Source of the DNA: Microbulbifer pacificus
GTDB taxonomy: Bacteria; Pseudomonadota; Gammaproteobacteria; Pseudomonadales; Cellvibrionaceae
Reading direction: 5' to 3'
Length of the DNA: 64,000 nt
Assembly: GCF_002959965.1 (NCBI RefSeq)
Contig: NZ_PREV01000026.1
Coordinates: 1,278,501-1,342,500, forward strand
Shown here: piece by piece, positions 34,163-42,710 of the stretch
Position numbering within the stretch: the stretch's first letter is position 1
Layout of the letters: every line of letters starts with the position of its first letter
Translations under genes and position numbers: made by a program
The notes under the pieces: model-generated
Seen by the model: the letters and a program-made list of their open reading frames with translations, nothing else
Told to the model about the DNA's origin: nothing
Database searches by the model: none

Positions 34163-36700
34163 ATGTCCTTCGTTCGCTTCACTTCAGCCCTTACCCTGAC
34201 GCTATTCCTGTGTGCCTGCGGCGGTGGAAGCGGATCCGATGGCGGCTACACATCAACCGGTGGCGACTCGCCGAGCGGATCTTCCAGCAGCTCATCAGGC
34301 GGCTCATCCGGAAATGCATCCGGCGGCAGCGCCGGGCCCTTCAACCTAAGCGGCACGATTTACGCACGCGCATTTTCCAGTAGCGACACGGACACCAATG
34401 ATGAACTCGCCAACGCCACGTTGAACAATCAGGCAACCGAGGCACAACCTGTTGTAGTGCCGGCACTGATCGGCGGATTCGCCACCGCATCGGCCACCGG
34501 AGAATCCAGCGGCCGTTTCCGCACTCAACCCGATAGCGATGACTGGTTTGCATTCTCTGCAGAGTCCGGCACCCAGATACTGCTGCAGATCCACCGCTAT
34601 CAGACACTGCTACCCCTGCAAAATGACCTCGACCTGTTTCTCTACGCACAGGGAAACCCCAATGAGCCCATCGCATCCAGTACCGATATCGATGAGTTCG
34701 AATCCCTCACGGTTCCGGAAAGTGGCGACTTCCTGTTGCGGGTAAATGCAGCGCGCGGTCACAGTAACTACACGCTGCGCCTGGACCGGCAACGCCTGTC
34801 CCACACCAGCAGCAGTCCTTCCGTCGCCGACCCCATGGTTCCCGGAGAGCTGCTGGTACAAAGTGGTGGCACCTCTCCCCAACACTGGCAGCGTCGCGTG
34901 GTGCCCGCAGCCGATCTGAACAACGTCTTGTCTCAGGTGCTGTCCGTTCATCCCGATGTCAGCGGCATCAAACTGGCACGCCTGCAGCTCCTGTATGCCC
35001 GCAAGTCACTGCTTGCAGACAACGACGTTCTACGGGTAGAGCCCAATTTCGTTTACCAGCGTACAACCACCCCCAACGACCCGCTGTATTTGCGACAGTG
35101 GCATTACCGCAATATCCACCTTCCGGACGCCTGGAGCCTGAGCCGCAGCGACAGCAACACAGTAATCGCAGTGCTCGACACCGGTATCTTCAGCGGGCAC
35201 CCGGACCTCGCAGGTAAGCTTCGGGACGGATACGATCTGATCACTGACCCTGAGCGCGCCAGGGATGGAGACGGGCCAGATCCCGACCCGGAAGATCCCG
35301 GCGATCTCGCCAGCAACCCCCGCAGTTCTTGGCACGGCACCCACGTCGCCGGCACGGCAGCGGCGGACACAGACAACGCAGATGGCGTCAGTGGCAGTGG
35401 CTGGGACACCTCGATCATGCCGCTGCGGGTACTGGGTGTAGGTGGAGGCACCAGCTACGACGCGGCACAGGCGGTGCTGTATGCCGCGGGACTCACCAAC
35501 GGAACGGGCGCCCTGCCAACCCGCAACGCCGATGTTATCAATATGAGTTTTGGTGGCAGCGGTTACTCTCAAATACTGCAAGACGCGTTGGATGCGGCGC
35601 GCAGTGTCGGCCTCATCGCAGTAGCGGCGGCAGGAAATAGCGCCAGTAGCGGGCCATCCTACCCCGCCGCTTTACGCGGCGTGATCGCTGTCAGTGCTAC
35701 CGACGCCGCGGATGCTCTCGCCTACTACAGTAATTTTGGCGACTGGGTGGATATAGCCGCGCCAGGTGGCGACCTGACCGCAGATGTGAACGGCGATGGA
35801 CACCAGGATGGCATCTACAGCACCTATGTGCTCGAAGCCGCGACAAACACGGCCAGTTACGGGAGCCTGCAGGGTACATCAATGGCTGCGCCCCACGTCG
35901 CCGGTGTCCTTGCACTGATGAAATCGCTCAATCCTGCCCTCACCCCTGACAACGTCGATGCGCTACTGGAAGAGGGAAAGCTCACCCGGGATGTTGGAGA
36001 ACCAGGCAGGGACATACAGTTTGGCCACGGACTGGTCAACGCGGAATCCGCAGCACTCGCCGCCAATCGGGCACCAGAGCAACATATCCGCGCAGAACCT
36101 TCCCGTCTGGACTTTGCAGGTACCTACCGCAGACTCACGGTGGAGTTGTCCGATACCAGCGGGGGAGAGAATGTCATTGATGGAGCACCATCAGGCAACC
36201 AACCGTGGATTATCAAAACAGTTGCCGACGTGGTCGATGCGAATGGATTTGGTCGCTATACGGTGTGGGTCGACCGCAGCGCACTGGCTCCCGGGAACCA
36301 TACTGGGGAGGTGATTTTTCCTCTCACAAATGCCGGACAGTTTTCACTGCCGGTGAATGTCACCTCTACTCCAGTAGGGTCCAGAACCAGCGCAGGGCGC
36401 CAATACCTGCAGCTGCTGAGCGTCGATGACAAAGGCAATTCCGCTCTTGTAGAGCAGATAGCGCTCGACGCAATGGACGGAATCTACTCCTTTCAGTTTT
36501 CCGATGTACCCGCAGGAAAGTATCAGCTCATCAGCGGGTCTGACCACAATGGTAACGGCGTGCTGTGCGAGGACGGTGAATCCTGTGGATATTATCCCGA
36601 AGCGGGCACCACACTCAGCGTCGATAGAAGTCGCAGCGACCTCGGATTCTTCTCGGACTACCTGAACCCCGCCGCGGAGCCTCGGCCAAAAGCCCCGTAA
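34163..36700 (+). CDS. S8 family subtilisin-like protease, lipoprotein
   Basis: 845-residue serine protease. The signal peptide ends in LFLCAC, making it a predicted lipoprotein, followed by a Ser/Gly-rich spacer, a beta-sandwich resembling a pre-peptidase C-terminal domain near residues 65-210 (DSDDWFAFSAESGTQILLQI), a propeptide-like region, and the subtilase domain with D339 (AVLDTGI), H391 (HGTHVAGT) and S573 (GTSMAAPHV). A C-terminal beta domain of about 200 residues follows, with the acidic segment GSDHNGNGVLCEDGE, which may bind calcium. It likely digests protein at the cell surface. The ATG has no clear ribosome-binding site. Confidence 0.9.
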   Translation: MSFVRFTSALTLTLFLCACGGGSGSDGGYTSTGGDSPSGSSSSSSGGSSGNASGGSAGPFNLSGTIYARAFSSSDTDTNDELANATLNNQATEAQPVVVPALIGGFATASATGESSGRFRTQPDSDDWFAFSAESGTQILLQIHRYQTLLPLQNDLDLFLYAQGNPNEPIASSTDIDEFESLTVPESGDFLLRVNAARGHSNYTLRLDRQRLSHTSSSPSVADPMVPGELLVQSGGTSPQHWQRRVVPAADLNNVLSQVLSVHPDVSGIKLARLQLLYARKSLLADNDVLRVEPNFVYQRTTTPNDPLYLRQWHYRNIHLPDAWSLSRSDSNTVIAVLDTGIFSGHPDLAGKLRDGYDLITDPERARDGDGPDPDPEDPGDLASNPRSSWHGTHVAGTAAADTDNADGVSGSGWDTSIMPLRVLGVGGGTSYDAAQAVLYAAGLTNGTGALPTRNADVINMSFGGSGYSQILQDALDAARSVGLIAVAAAGNSASSGPSYPAALRGVIAVSATDAADALAYYSNFGDWVDIAAPGGDLTADVNGDGHQDGIYSTYVLEAATNTASYGSLQGTSMAAPHVAGVLALMKSLNPALTPDNVDALLEEGKLTRDVGEPGRDIQFGHGLVNAESAALAANRAPEQHIRAEPSRLDFAGTYRRLTVELSDTSGGENVIDGAPSGNQPWIIKTVADVVDANGFGRYTVWVDRSALAPGNHTGEVIFPLTNAGQFSLPVNVTSTPVGSRTSAGRQYLQLLSVDDKGNSALVEQIALDAMDGIYSFQFSDVPAGKYQLISGSDHNGNGVLCEDGESCGYYPEAGTTLSVDRSRSDLGFFSDYLNPAAEPRPKAP

Positions 36701-36703
36701 CGA

Positions 36704-36748
36704 CCCAAAATAAAAAAGCGGGCTCAAAGCCCGCTTTTTTATTTTGGG
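36704..36748. terminator. Bidirectional terminator, perfect 20-bp dyad
   Basis: CCCAAAATAAAAAAGCGGGC (36704-36723) and its exact complement (36729-36748) enclose TCAAA. The A/T-rich outer arm supplies a T-tract in both directions for the converging subtilase and fba genes. Confidence 0.92.
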
Positions 36749-36759
36749 TACGTGCCGTC

Positions 36760-37824
36760 TCAATTGATCTTGGGCACCAGCTCGCCCTTCTCATAGCGCT
36801 GGAACATGGTTTCCAGGCTGAGGGGCTTGATCTTGCTGGCGTTGCCGGCGGCGTTGAATGCCTCGTAGCGGGCGATGCAGATTTCTTTCATGGCCTTGGT
36901 GGTGGCCGCGAGGAACTTGCGCGGATCGAATTCGGACGGGTTTTCCGCCAGGAAGCGACGCACCGCACCGGTCGAGGCCAGACGCAGGTCGGTGTCGATA
37001 TTGACCTTGCGCACGCCGTACTTGATGCCTTCGCAGATCTGCTCCACCGGCACACCGTAGGTTTCCGGAATCTCACCGCCAAAGTCGTTGATCACCTTCA
37101 GCCACTCCTGCGGCACGGAGGAAGAACCGTGCATTACCAGATGGGTATCCGGGATACGCGCGTGGATTTCCTTGATGCGGTCAATGGCGAGGATGTCGCC
37201 CGTGGGCGGACGGCTGAACTTGTAGGCACCGTGACTGGTTCCGCACGCGATGGCCAGCGCGTCCACCTGGGTTTTCTTGACGAAATCCGCAGCTTCTTCC
37301 GGGTCGGTCAGCAACTGGTCGTGGGACAGTTTGCCCTCGGCGCCAACGCCATCTTCCTCACCGGCCATGCCGGTCTCCAGCGATCCCAGGCAGCCCAGCT
37401 CACCCTCCACAGACACGCCGCACGCGTGCGCCATGTCCACCGCGCGACGGGTCACGTCGACGTTGTACTCGTAGGAGGCCGGGGTTTTGCCGTCTTCCAT
37501 CAGCGAGCCATCCATCATCACCGAGCTGAAGCCCAGCTGGATGGAGCGCTGGCACACTGCGGGGCTGGTGCCGTGGTCCTGGTGCATGACCACCGGGATG
37601 TGCGGAAATTCTTCCACCGCGGCCAGAATCAGGTGGCGCAGGAAGGGCGCACCGGCATATTTACGGGCGCCGGCAGACGCCTGCACGATCACCGGGGAGT
37701 CGGTCTGGTCTGCCGCCTCCATGATCGCGCGCATCTGCTCCAGGTTGTTGACGTTGAACGCAGGAATGCCGTAACCGAACTCGGCAGCGTGGTCCAACAT
37801 TTGACGCAAGCTGATTAAAGCCAT
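36760..37824 (-). CDS. fba: Class II fructose-bisphosphate aldolase
   Basis: 354-residue zinc-dependent aldolase (class IIB, Calvin-cycle subtype) that cleaves fructose 1,6-bisphosphate to triose phosphates. Zinc ligands appear in [10 protein letters not shown] (HxxH region), [10 protein letters not shown] and [19 protein letters not shown] and NIDTDLRLA form the phosphate and substrate sites. AAAGGG precedes the ATG. It lies downstream of pgk on the same strand, 190 bases away, with a hairpin between: the common pgk-fba glycolytic block. Confidence 0.95.
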   Translation of the reverse strand: MALISLRQMLDHAAEFGYGIPAFNVNNLEQMRAIMEAADQTDSPVIVQASAGARKYAGAPFLRHLILAAVEEFPHIPVVMHQDHGTSPAVCQRSIQLGFSSVMMDGSLMEDGKTPASYEYNVDVTRRAVDMAHACGVSVEGELGCLGSLETGMAGEEDGVGAEGKLSHDQLLTDPEEAADFVKKTQVDALAIACGTSHGAYKFSRPPTGDILAIDRIKEIHARIPDTHLVMHGSSSVPQEWLKVINDFGGEIPETYGVPVEQICEGIKYGVRKVNIDTDLRLASTGAVRRFLAENPSEFDPRKFLAATTKAMKEICIARYEAFNAAGNASKIKPLSLETMFQRYEKGELVPKIN

Positions 37825-37970
37825 GAAAAAACCCTTTCTCGTCGAAATTTAGCTGGTATTGGGTACAACGGGTGTGCGATTCCTGAAGCGGGGCTCCGGT
37901 CGCATCTCTTTTTAATGATGGGTACTACTTACAACGGGTATTGCTTACAAAAGGTACGTTCCTGGTGCAC

Positions 37971-37996
37971 ATCCGGGGCTGCTTCGCGCCCCGGAT
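37971..37996 (-). promoter_or_regulatory. Hairpin between pgk and fba
   Basis: ATCCGGGGC (37971-37979) pairs with GCCCCGGAT (37988-37996) over an 8-nt loop that adds inner GC pairs. There is no T-tract on the minus strand, so it looks like an mRNA processing or stabilising hairpin rather than a terminator. The 100 bases toward fba also hold short direct repeats of TACAACGGGT. Confidence 0.4.
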
Positions 37997-38014
37997 ACTC
38001 AAAGCCGCGGGCAA

Positions 38015-39178
38015 TTACTCGCCAGCGCGGGTTTCCAGGATGGCTACCGCCGGCAGCACCTTGCCTTCCACGTACTCGAGGAATGCACCACCCCCAGTAG
38101 AAATATAGGAAACCTGCTCGGCAATGCCGTACTTGTCCACCGCGGCCAGGGTGTCGCCACCGCCGGCGATGGAGAAAGCGTCACTCGCGGCAATCGCACG
38201 GGACAGGTGCTCGGTACCGGCGCCAAACTGGTCGAACTCGAACACGCCCACGGGGCCGTTCCAGATGATGGTCCTGGCATTCTTGAGGATTTCCGCCAGC
38301 GCCACAGAGGTGTCCGGGCCGATATCGAAAATCATGTCGTCTTCAGTCACCGCGTCCGCAGACTTGGTTTCCGCCGCCGCGGATTCACTGAACTCCTTGC
38401 CGGTCACCACATCGGTGGGCACCGGGATATCGCACTTCTGCATCAGGCCTTTGGCGGTGTCGATCAGGTCGTGCTCGCACAGGGACTTGCCCACCGGCTT
38501 GCCGCTGGCAGCGAGGAATGTATTGGCGATGCCGCCGCCGACGATCAGCTGATCCACTTTGTCGGACAGGCTCTCGAGTACCGTCAGCTTGGTGGACACC
38601 TTGGAGCCACCGACGATGGCAACCATCGGGCGCTGCGGGTTCGCCAGCGCCTTTTCCAGCGCATCCAGTTCCGCCGCCAGCAGCGGGCCGGCGCAGGCGA
38701 TGGGGGCGAATTTGGCCACACCGTGGGTGGAAGCCTGGGCGCGGTGCGCGGTGCCGAAGGCGTCCATCACAAAGATGTCGCACAGGGCCGCGTACTGCTT
38801 GGCCAGGGCCTCGTCGTCCTTCTTCTCGCCCTTGTTGAAGCGCACGTTTTCCAGCAGGGCCACATCGCCATCGGCCAGTTCCACGCCGCTCTGCCAATCC
38901 CTGATGACCGGCACGTCTTTGCCCAGCAGCTTGCCCAGGTGCGCGGCAACCGGCGCGAGAGAGAATTCTTCCTCGTACTCACCCTCGCTGGGGCGGCCCA
39001 GGTGGGACATCAGCAGAACCTTGGCACCCGCGTCTGCGGCGGCCTTGATGGTGGGCAGTGCCGCGCGGATACGCGCATCGGAGGTCACTACTCCGTCTTT
39101 TACCGGCACATTCAGGTCTTCGCGGATCAGTACGCGCTTGCCCGCCAGATCCTGGTCCTTCATCAATTTAACCGCCAT
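38015..39178 (-). CDS. pgk: Phosphoglycerate kinase
   Basis: 387-residue glycolytic kinase transferring phosphate from 1,3-bisphosphoglycerate to ADP. Signature [14 protein letters not shown] at the N-terminus, [14 protein letters not shown], and the nucleotide site [19 protein letters not shown] and [16 protein letters not shown] are all present. The start ATG at 39178 (protein [11 protein letters not shown]) is preceded by AGAGGA and aligns with E. coli Pgk. It is the first gene of a pgk-fba unit. The 326-base gap upstream (39179-39504) contains the divergent promoters of pgk and of the plus-strand hydrolase gene; no further gene or clear site is seen there. Confidence 0.95.
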   Translation of the reverse strand: MAVKLMKDQDLAGKRVLIREDLNVPVKDGVVTSDARIRAALPTIKAAADAGAKVLLMSHLGRPSEGEYEEEFSLAPVAAHLGKLLGKDVPVIRDWQSGVELADGDVALLENVRFNKGEKKDDEALAKQYAALCDIFVMDAFGTAHRAQASTHGVAKFAPIACAGPLLAAELDALEKALANPQRPMVAIVGGSKVSTKLTVLESLSDKVDQLIVGGGIANTFLAASGKPVGKSLCEHDLIDTAKGLMQKCDIPVPTDVVTGKEFSESAAAETKSADAVTEDDMIFDIGPDTSVALAEILKNARTIIWNGPVGVFEFDQFGAGTEHLSRAIAASDAFSIAGGGDTLAAVDKYGIAEQVSYISTGGGAFLEYVEGKVLPAVAILETRAGE

Positions 39179-39504
39179 AGCCAATCCTCTTTTGCTGGTT
39201 GCTGAATACTTGCTCACTCCACCTCTCCCGGCACATACCGGAAGAAAGCGGGCGCGGATTATAAGCTGTTGCGATTGTGCCTGCCCACACAGGGGCCCAC
39301 TGCGCTTCCGGCGCGGAGTATATCAACCCGTTTTGTAAATGAATTACCGCACACTCTGTAAAACGAGCTGACATCGCTGTCATTTTTACAAGAACGAAAA
39401 AAAGTTCCCGGCGGCGCGTTGCCCACGCATTTAGCGCTCTCTACCATTGTCCCAACAGCGCACCGACCCGCGAAGGTGTGGGTCATTTCTCGACAGGAGT
39501 CGCC

Positions 39505-40320
39505 ATGTCCAATACCGGCAACGATCGCAATCGCCGCCACAAGGTGACCTTCCCCAACATCCGCGGCGAGCAGCTGGCGGGCATTCTGGAAGTGCCGGCC
39601 GGTGCTCCCATCGGCTTCGCACTGTTCGCGCCCTGCTTCACCTGTGGCAAGGATGTACTCGCGGCTTCCCGCATCTGCCGACGCCTGGCGGATCAGGGTA
39701 TCGCGAGCCTGCGGTTCGACTTCACCGGCCTCGGCGACAGCGAAGGAGACTTCAGCGACACCAATTTCTCCAGCAACATGGCGGATCTTGAGAGCGCCGC
39801 ACGTTTTCTGCGCGACGAGTACCAGCCCGCAGACATGTTGATCGGCCACAGTCTCGGCGGTGCGGCGGTACTGGCCGCGGCGGCATCGGTGCCGGAGGCA
39901 AAGGCCATTGTCACCATCGCCGCGCCAGCGGATCCTGAGCATGTGCTGAAGCAGTTCTCCTGCGCACTCGACATCATTGAACGCGAGGGCGAGGCGGAGG
40001 TGCAGCTTTCGGGGCGGCCGTTCGTTATCCGCAAACAGTTCGTTGAGGACGTTGAATCCATCGCCGAGGGATATATCCACGGGCTGGGGCGGCCACTGCT
40101 GATCTACCACTCTCCCGTGGATCAGGTGGTTTCCATCGACGAGGCCGCAGATATCTACAACCGCGCCCTGCACCCGAAAAGCTTTATCAGCCTGGACCAC
40201 GCCGATCACCTGCTCACCCGACGGGAGGACGCCGTCTATGTGGCCAATACCCTGGCGGCCTGGGCGATACCCTACCTGCAGGCCCCGCGCCCGCGAGCCA
40301 ATCCAGAGAAGGAGCCATGA
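39505..40320 (+). CDS. Alpha/beta hydrolase
   Basis: 271-residue cytosolic serine hydrolase. S116 lies in LIGHSLGGAA, an acid is probable in YHSPVDQVVS, and the catalytic His is in SLDHADHLL. The early FAPCFTCGKDVLAASRICRRLADQG is typical of proteins that elsewhere are fused to, or sit beside, OsmC-like peroxidase domains; here the OsmC part is absent. ATG at 39505 follows AGGAG. Its stop overlaps the start of the CPXCG gene (ATGA), so the two are translationally coupled. Confidence 0.87.
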   Translation: MSNTGNDRNRRHKVTFPNIRGEQLAGILEVPAGAPIGFALFAPCFTCGKDVLAASRICRRLADQGIASLRFDFTGLGDSEGDFSDTNFSSNMADLESAARFLRDEYQPADMLIGHSLGGAAVLAAAASVPEAKAIVTIAAPADPEHVLKQFSCALDIIEREGEAEVQLSGRPFVIRKQFVEDVESIAEGYIHGLGRPLLIYHSPVDQVVSIDEAADIYNRALHPKSFISLDHADHLLTRREDAVYVANTLAAWAIPYLQAPRPRANPEKEP

Positions 40321-40523
40321 ACATATCCACCGGCAAAATAGAAGAATTCAGTGATCGCTGCCCCTACTGCGGCGAAACCATTCTGATGCTGATCGATACC
40401 TCCGCCGGCAGTCAGCACTACATCGAGGACTGCGCCGTGTGCTGCCGACCGATTCAGGTGCTGGTGAGTGTGGACATGGAAGGGGAGTGGACGGTGCAAT
40501 TCAAGCACGAAGGTGACGTCTGA
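40317..40523 (+). CDS. CPXCG-motif Cys-rich small protein
   Basis: 68-residue protein with two Cys pairs: C15-P-Y-C18 and C39-A-V-C42 (plus C43), a likely zinc ribbon of the CPXCG family. It has no export signal. Function unknown; it starts within the stop of the alpha/beta hydrolase (ATGA overlap), suggesting a functional pair. A long terminator follows. Confidence 0.87.
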   Translation: MNISTGKIEEFSDRCPYCGETILMLIDTSAGSQHYIEDCAVCCRPIQVLVSVDMEGEWTVQFKHEGDV

Positions 40524-40553
40524 AAACGGCGTATAGAGGGCAGCGGATACCCC

Positions 40554-40598
40554 AAAATGAAAAAGGCCGCGGCGAGAGCCCGCGGCCTTTTTCATTTT
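40554..40598. terminator. Bidirectional terminator, perfect 19-bp dyad
   Basis: AAAATGAAAAAGGCCGCGG (40554-40572) and its exact complement (40580-40598) surround a 7-nt loop. It ends both the CPXCG transcript and the converging amine oxidase transcript. Confidence 0.92.
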
Positions 40599-40615
40599 CT
40601 GTCAGGAGAACATCA

Positions 40616-42283
40616 TCACGCGGACTGGTGAATTTCCTTCGCGGCCCGCTCGGCACTGGTCACGGCGCCGTCAATATAGCCAAAGGTCTCGAGCTCGGTA
40701 TGCTCGCCACAGAAGTGGATATTACCCTCGGCCAAGGGATGCGCACCCCACCAGCCGGTGTAGCTGCCGAAGGTCGGGGTTGAGTAGGAACCTTTGGACC
40801 AGGGGTTGGCACTCCACTTGGACTGCATCGCGGTGCCCGAATAGGCCGCGGCAGTGCCCGGGAAGACATTGTCCACCTTGCCGAGGAAATGGTTGATGTC
40901 GCTCTGCTTGGGCGCAGCAAACGGTGTGCTGCCGCCGATTTCTCGACCGTAGGTACCACCGAAGAAATTTACCAGGATACCGTCCGTTGAACCGGTGACG
41001 GAGGTGGAATCCCAGGTGTCGAACAGCTCCGGGCGCCCCACATAAGTCACACCGTTTCCGGTAACCGGTTGGCCGTTGATGTACTGTGTCTGTGTCCAGG
41101 GGCGACTGTGGGCATGTATTGCCATCTTGCCGTTGGAGCCGAAAGCCATCTGTTCGATCGCCATGCGTTTTTCCGGACGGAAGCTGTTGTACAGCGCGGG
41201 TTCGATATCTACGTCCCGCAGCAGCGAGAAGGGCAGCGCCAGCACCAGTTTGTCACAGGTGTGTACGTAACCGTCTTCAAAGGTCAGGGCGTAGGGGCCG
41301 TTGATGTCCCCGCGGATTGCCACCAGCTTGCGGCCGGTTTCAATGGTGCCATCCGGCAGCTGCTCGACCATCTTGCTCCAGATCTGATCATTACCACCGG
41401 CAATACGGAAACGCTCGTCGGTACCCGCCAAAGGCAGGGCACTGTTGATTGGATTCCAAGCCAGCAGGTAAATCAGGTTCAGCGCGGTCTGATCTTCCGG
41501 TTGCAGGCCATATTCCGCCACCAGGTCCGCCTGGAACACCTGCCCCATATTGGAATTGGCTCCAATACCAACCTGATCCATCCAGGTATTGGAATCAACG
41601 TAATCCAGAGTTTTGTGGGTATCGTTGTGCCAGTCATAGGTGGGCAACCAGGGTGCCTGCTGCTGGGTCTTTTTGAACACCTTGTACACGTCGCGCCACT
41701 CCGCATTGAGCTGGTGCTCGCTGTAGTGCTGGCCATTGACGTAATAAAGCTCGCTGCCGCCGGGCACTGCGTTGCCGTTCACATCCTCTACATCGAGACC
41801 CAGTTCGTTGGCGAGATTGCGCACCGCGTTGTGCTCGGTAGAAATCAGTTCACCGCCACGCTCGACCGGACGCCCGAAAATACTGCGATTGGTATTTACC
41901 CGACCGCCGAGACGGGAGTTGCCTTCAAAAACGGTGCTTGCAATGCCGTATTGCTGCAGACGGTGTGCGCAGCGAATCCCGGCAACACCGCCACCGATGA
42001 TGGCGACTCTACCGGGCACACCGTCGCCATTACCACCACCAGGCGCAGCCATGGCAGGGCGGGAAACAGAACCCGTTGCCGCGCCAACACCCACCGCAGC
42101 GGCGCCCAGGCCCAGCTGCTTGAGGAAACGGCGGCGCGCTTCATCCCCTTTCAGGCTGGCGCCTTCGGTCACGATATCCAGACTTTCATCGGCGGTGATA
42201 CCGGTTTTGTCGGACAGCGCCTGGGCAACACGCATGCGGCGCAGCAACCCCGCGATGGGGGAGAGGGATTTGCGGCTTCTCAT
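40616..42283 (-). CDS. Tat-exported flavin amine oxidase family protein
   Basis: 555-residue FAD-dependent oxidoreductase of the monoamine oxidase/amino-acid oxidase group. FAD motif VAIIGGGVAGIRCAHRL near 93-109 and the follow-on GNSRLGGRVNT and ERGGELIS segments; C-terminal FCGEHTELETFGYIDGAVTSAERAA closes the FAD site. A twin-arginine signal RRRFLKQ (50-56) followed by LGLGAAAVGVGAATG predicts export of the folded flavoprotein; the 49 residues before it form an unusually long n-region. It probably oxidises periplasmic amines or amino acids to aldehydes, peroxide and ammonia. Confidence 0.88.
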   Translation of the reverse strand: MRSRKSLSPIAGLLRRMRVAQALSDKTGITADESLDIVTEGASLKGDEARRRFLKQLGLGAAAVGVGAATGSVSRPAMAAPGGGNGDGVPGRVAIIGGGVAGIRCAHRLQQYGIASTVFEGNSRLGGRVNTNRSIFGRPVERGGELISTEHNAVRNLANELGLDVEDVNGNAVPGGSELYYVNGQHYSEHQLNAEWRDVYKVFKKTQQQAPWLPTYDWHNDTHKTLDYVDSNTWMDQVGIGANSNMGQVFQADLVAEYGLQPEDQTALNLIYLLAWNPINSALPLAGTDERFRIAGGNDQIWSKMVEQLPDGTIETGRKLVAIRGDINGPYALTFEDGYVHTCDKLVLALPFSLLRDVDIEPALYNSFRPEKRMAIEQMAFGSNGKMAIHAHSRPWTQTQYINGQPVTGNGVTYVGRPELFDTWDSTSVTGSTDGILVNFFGGTYGREIGGSTPFAAPKQSDINHFLGKVDNVFPGTAAAYSGTAMQSKWSANPWSKGSYSTPTFGSYTGWWGAHPLAEGNIHFCGEHTELETFGYIDGAVTSAERAAKEIHQSA

Positions 42284-42710
42284 GATTTTTTCCTGTGAGT
42301 CGAGCGAAACTGGGAAATTCGTTCCGAAAGTTATTTTTTACGCCATTCTACAGACACCGCAGAAAATTGGAATATTTGTTCGGTTTTCCGCGAAATTTCA
42401 AAACTAAGCACTCACAAACATCGCAAGCCATTGGTTTAAAAGTATTTTTTCTTATACAGACGACAGGGAGTCCCAGGAATCGTTTGTTTTTCAAACAGGG
42501 AGGCGTGCAATAAATATCCCCCAGTGCGGAAATACCCTCCGCTTCCCGCCAGATTACCGAAGATCGTTGCCCTGTGTCGTTGCAGCGCCACCGACCGAAG
42601 GCTATAAACAGGCTTCGAATACATGCGCGGGAGATCTCCTCGGCGCTGTCTCGAACATTCGTCGCCGTACGCACTGAACGCAGAAAACCAACACAATAAG
42701 GAAACCTGTT
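42284..42710. other. Divergent intergenic region, no gene seen
   Basis: 427 bases between the start of the amine oxidase and the start of the M16 peptidase, AT-richer than the flanks at its left end. It must hold both promoters. I see only a small dyad GTTTG-TTTTT-CAAAC (42482-42496) and the AAGGAA ribosome-binding site of the M16 gene. Frames here are short and without protein character. Confidence 0.5.
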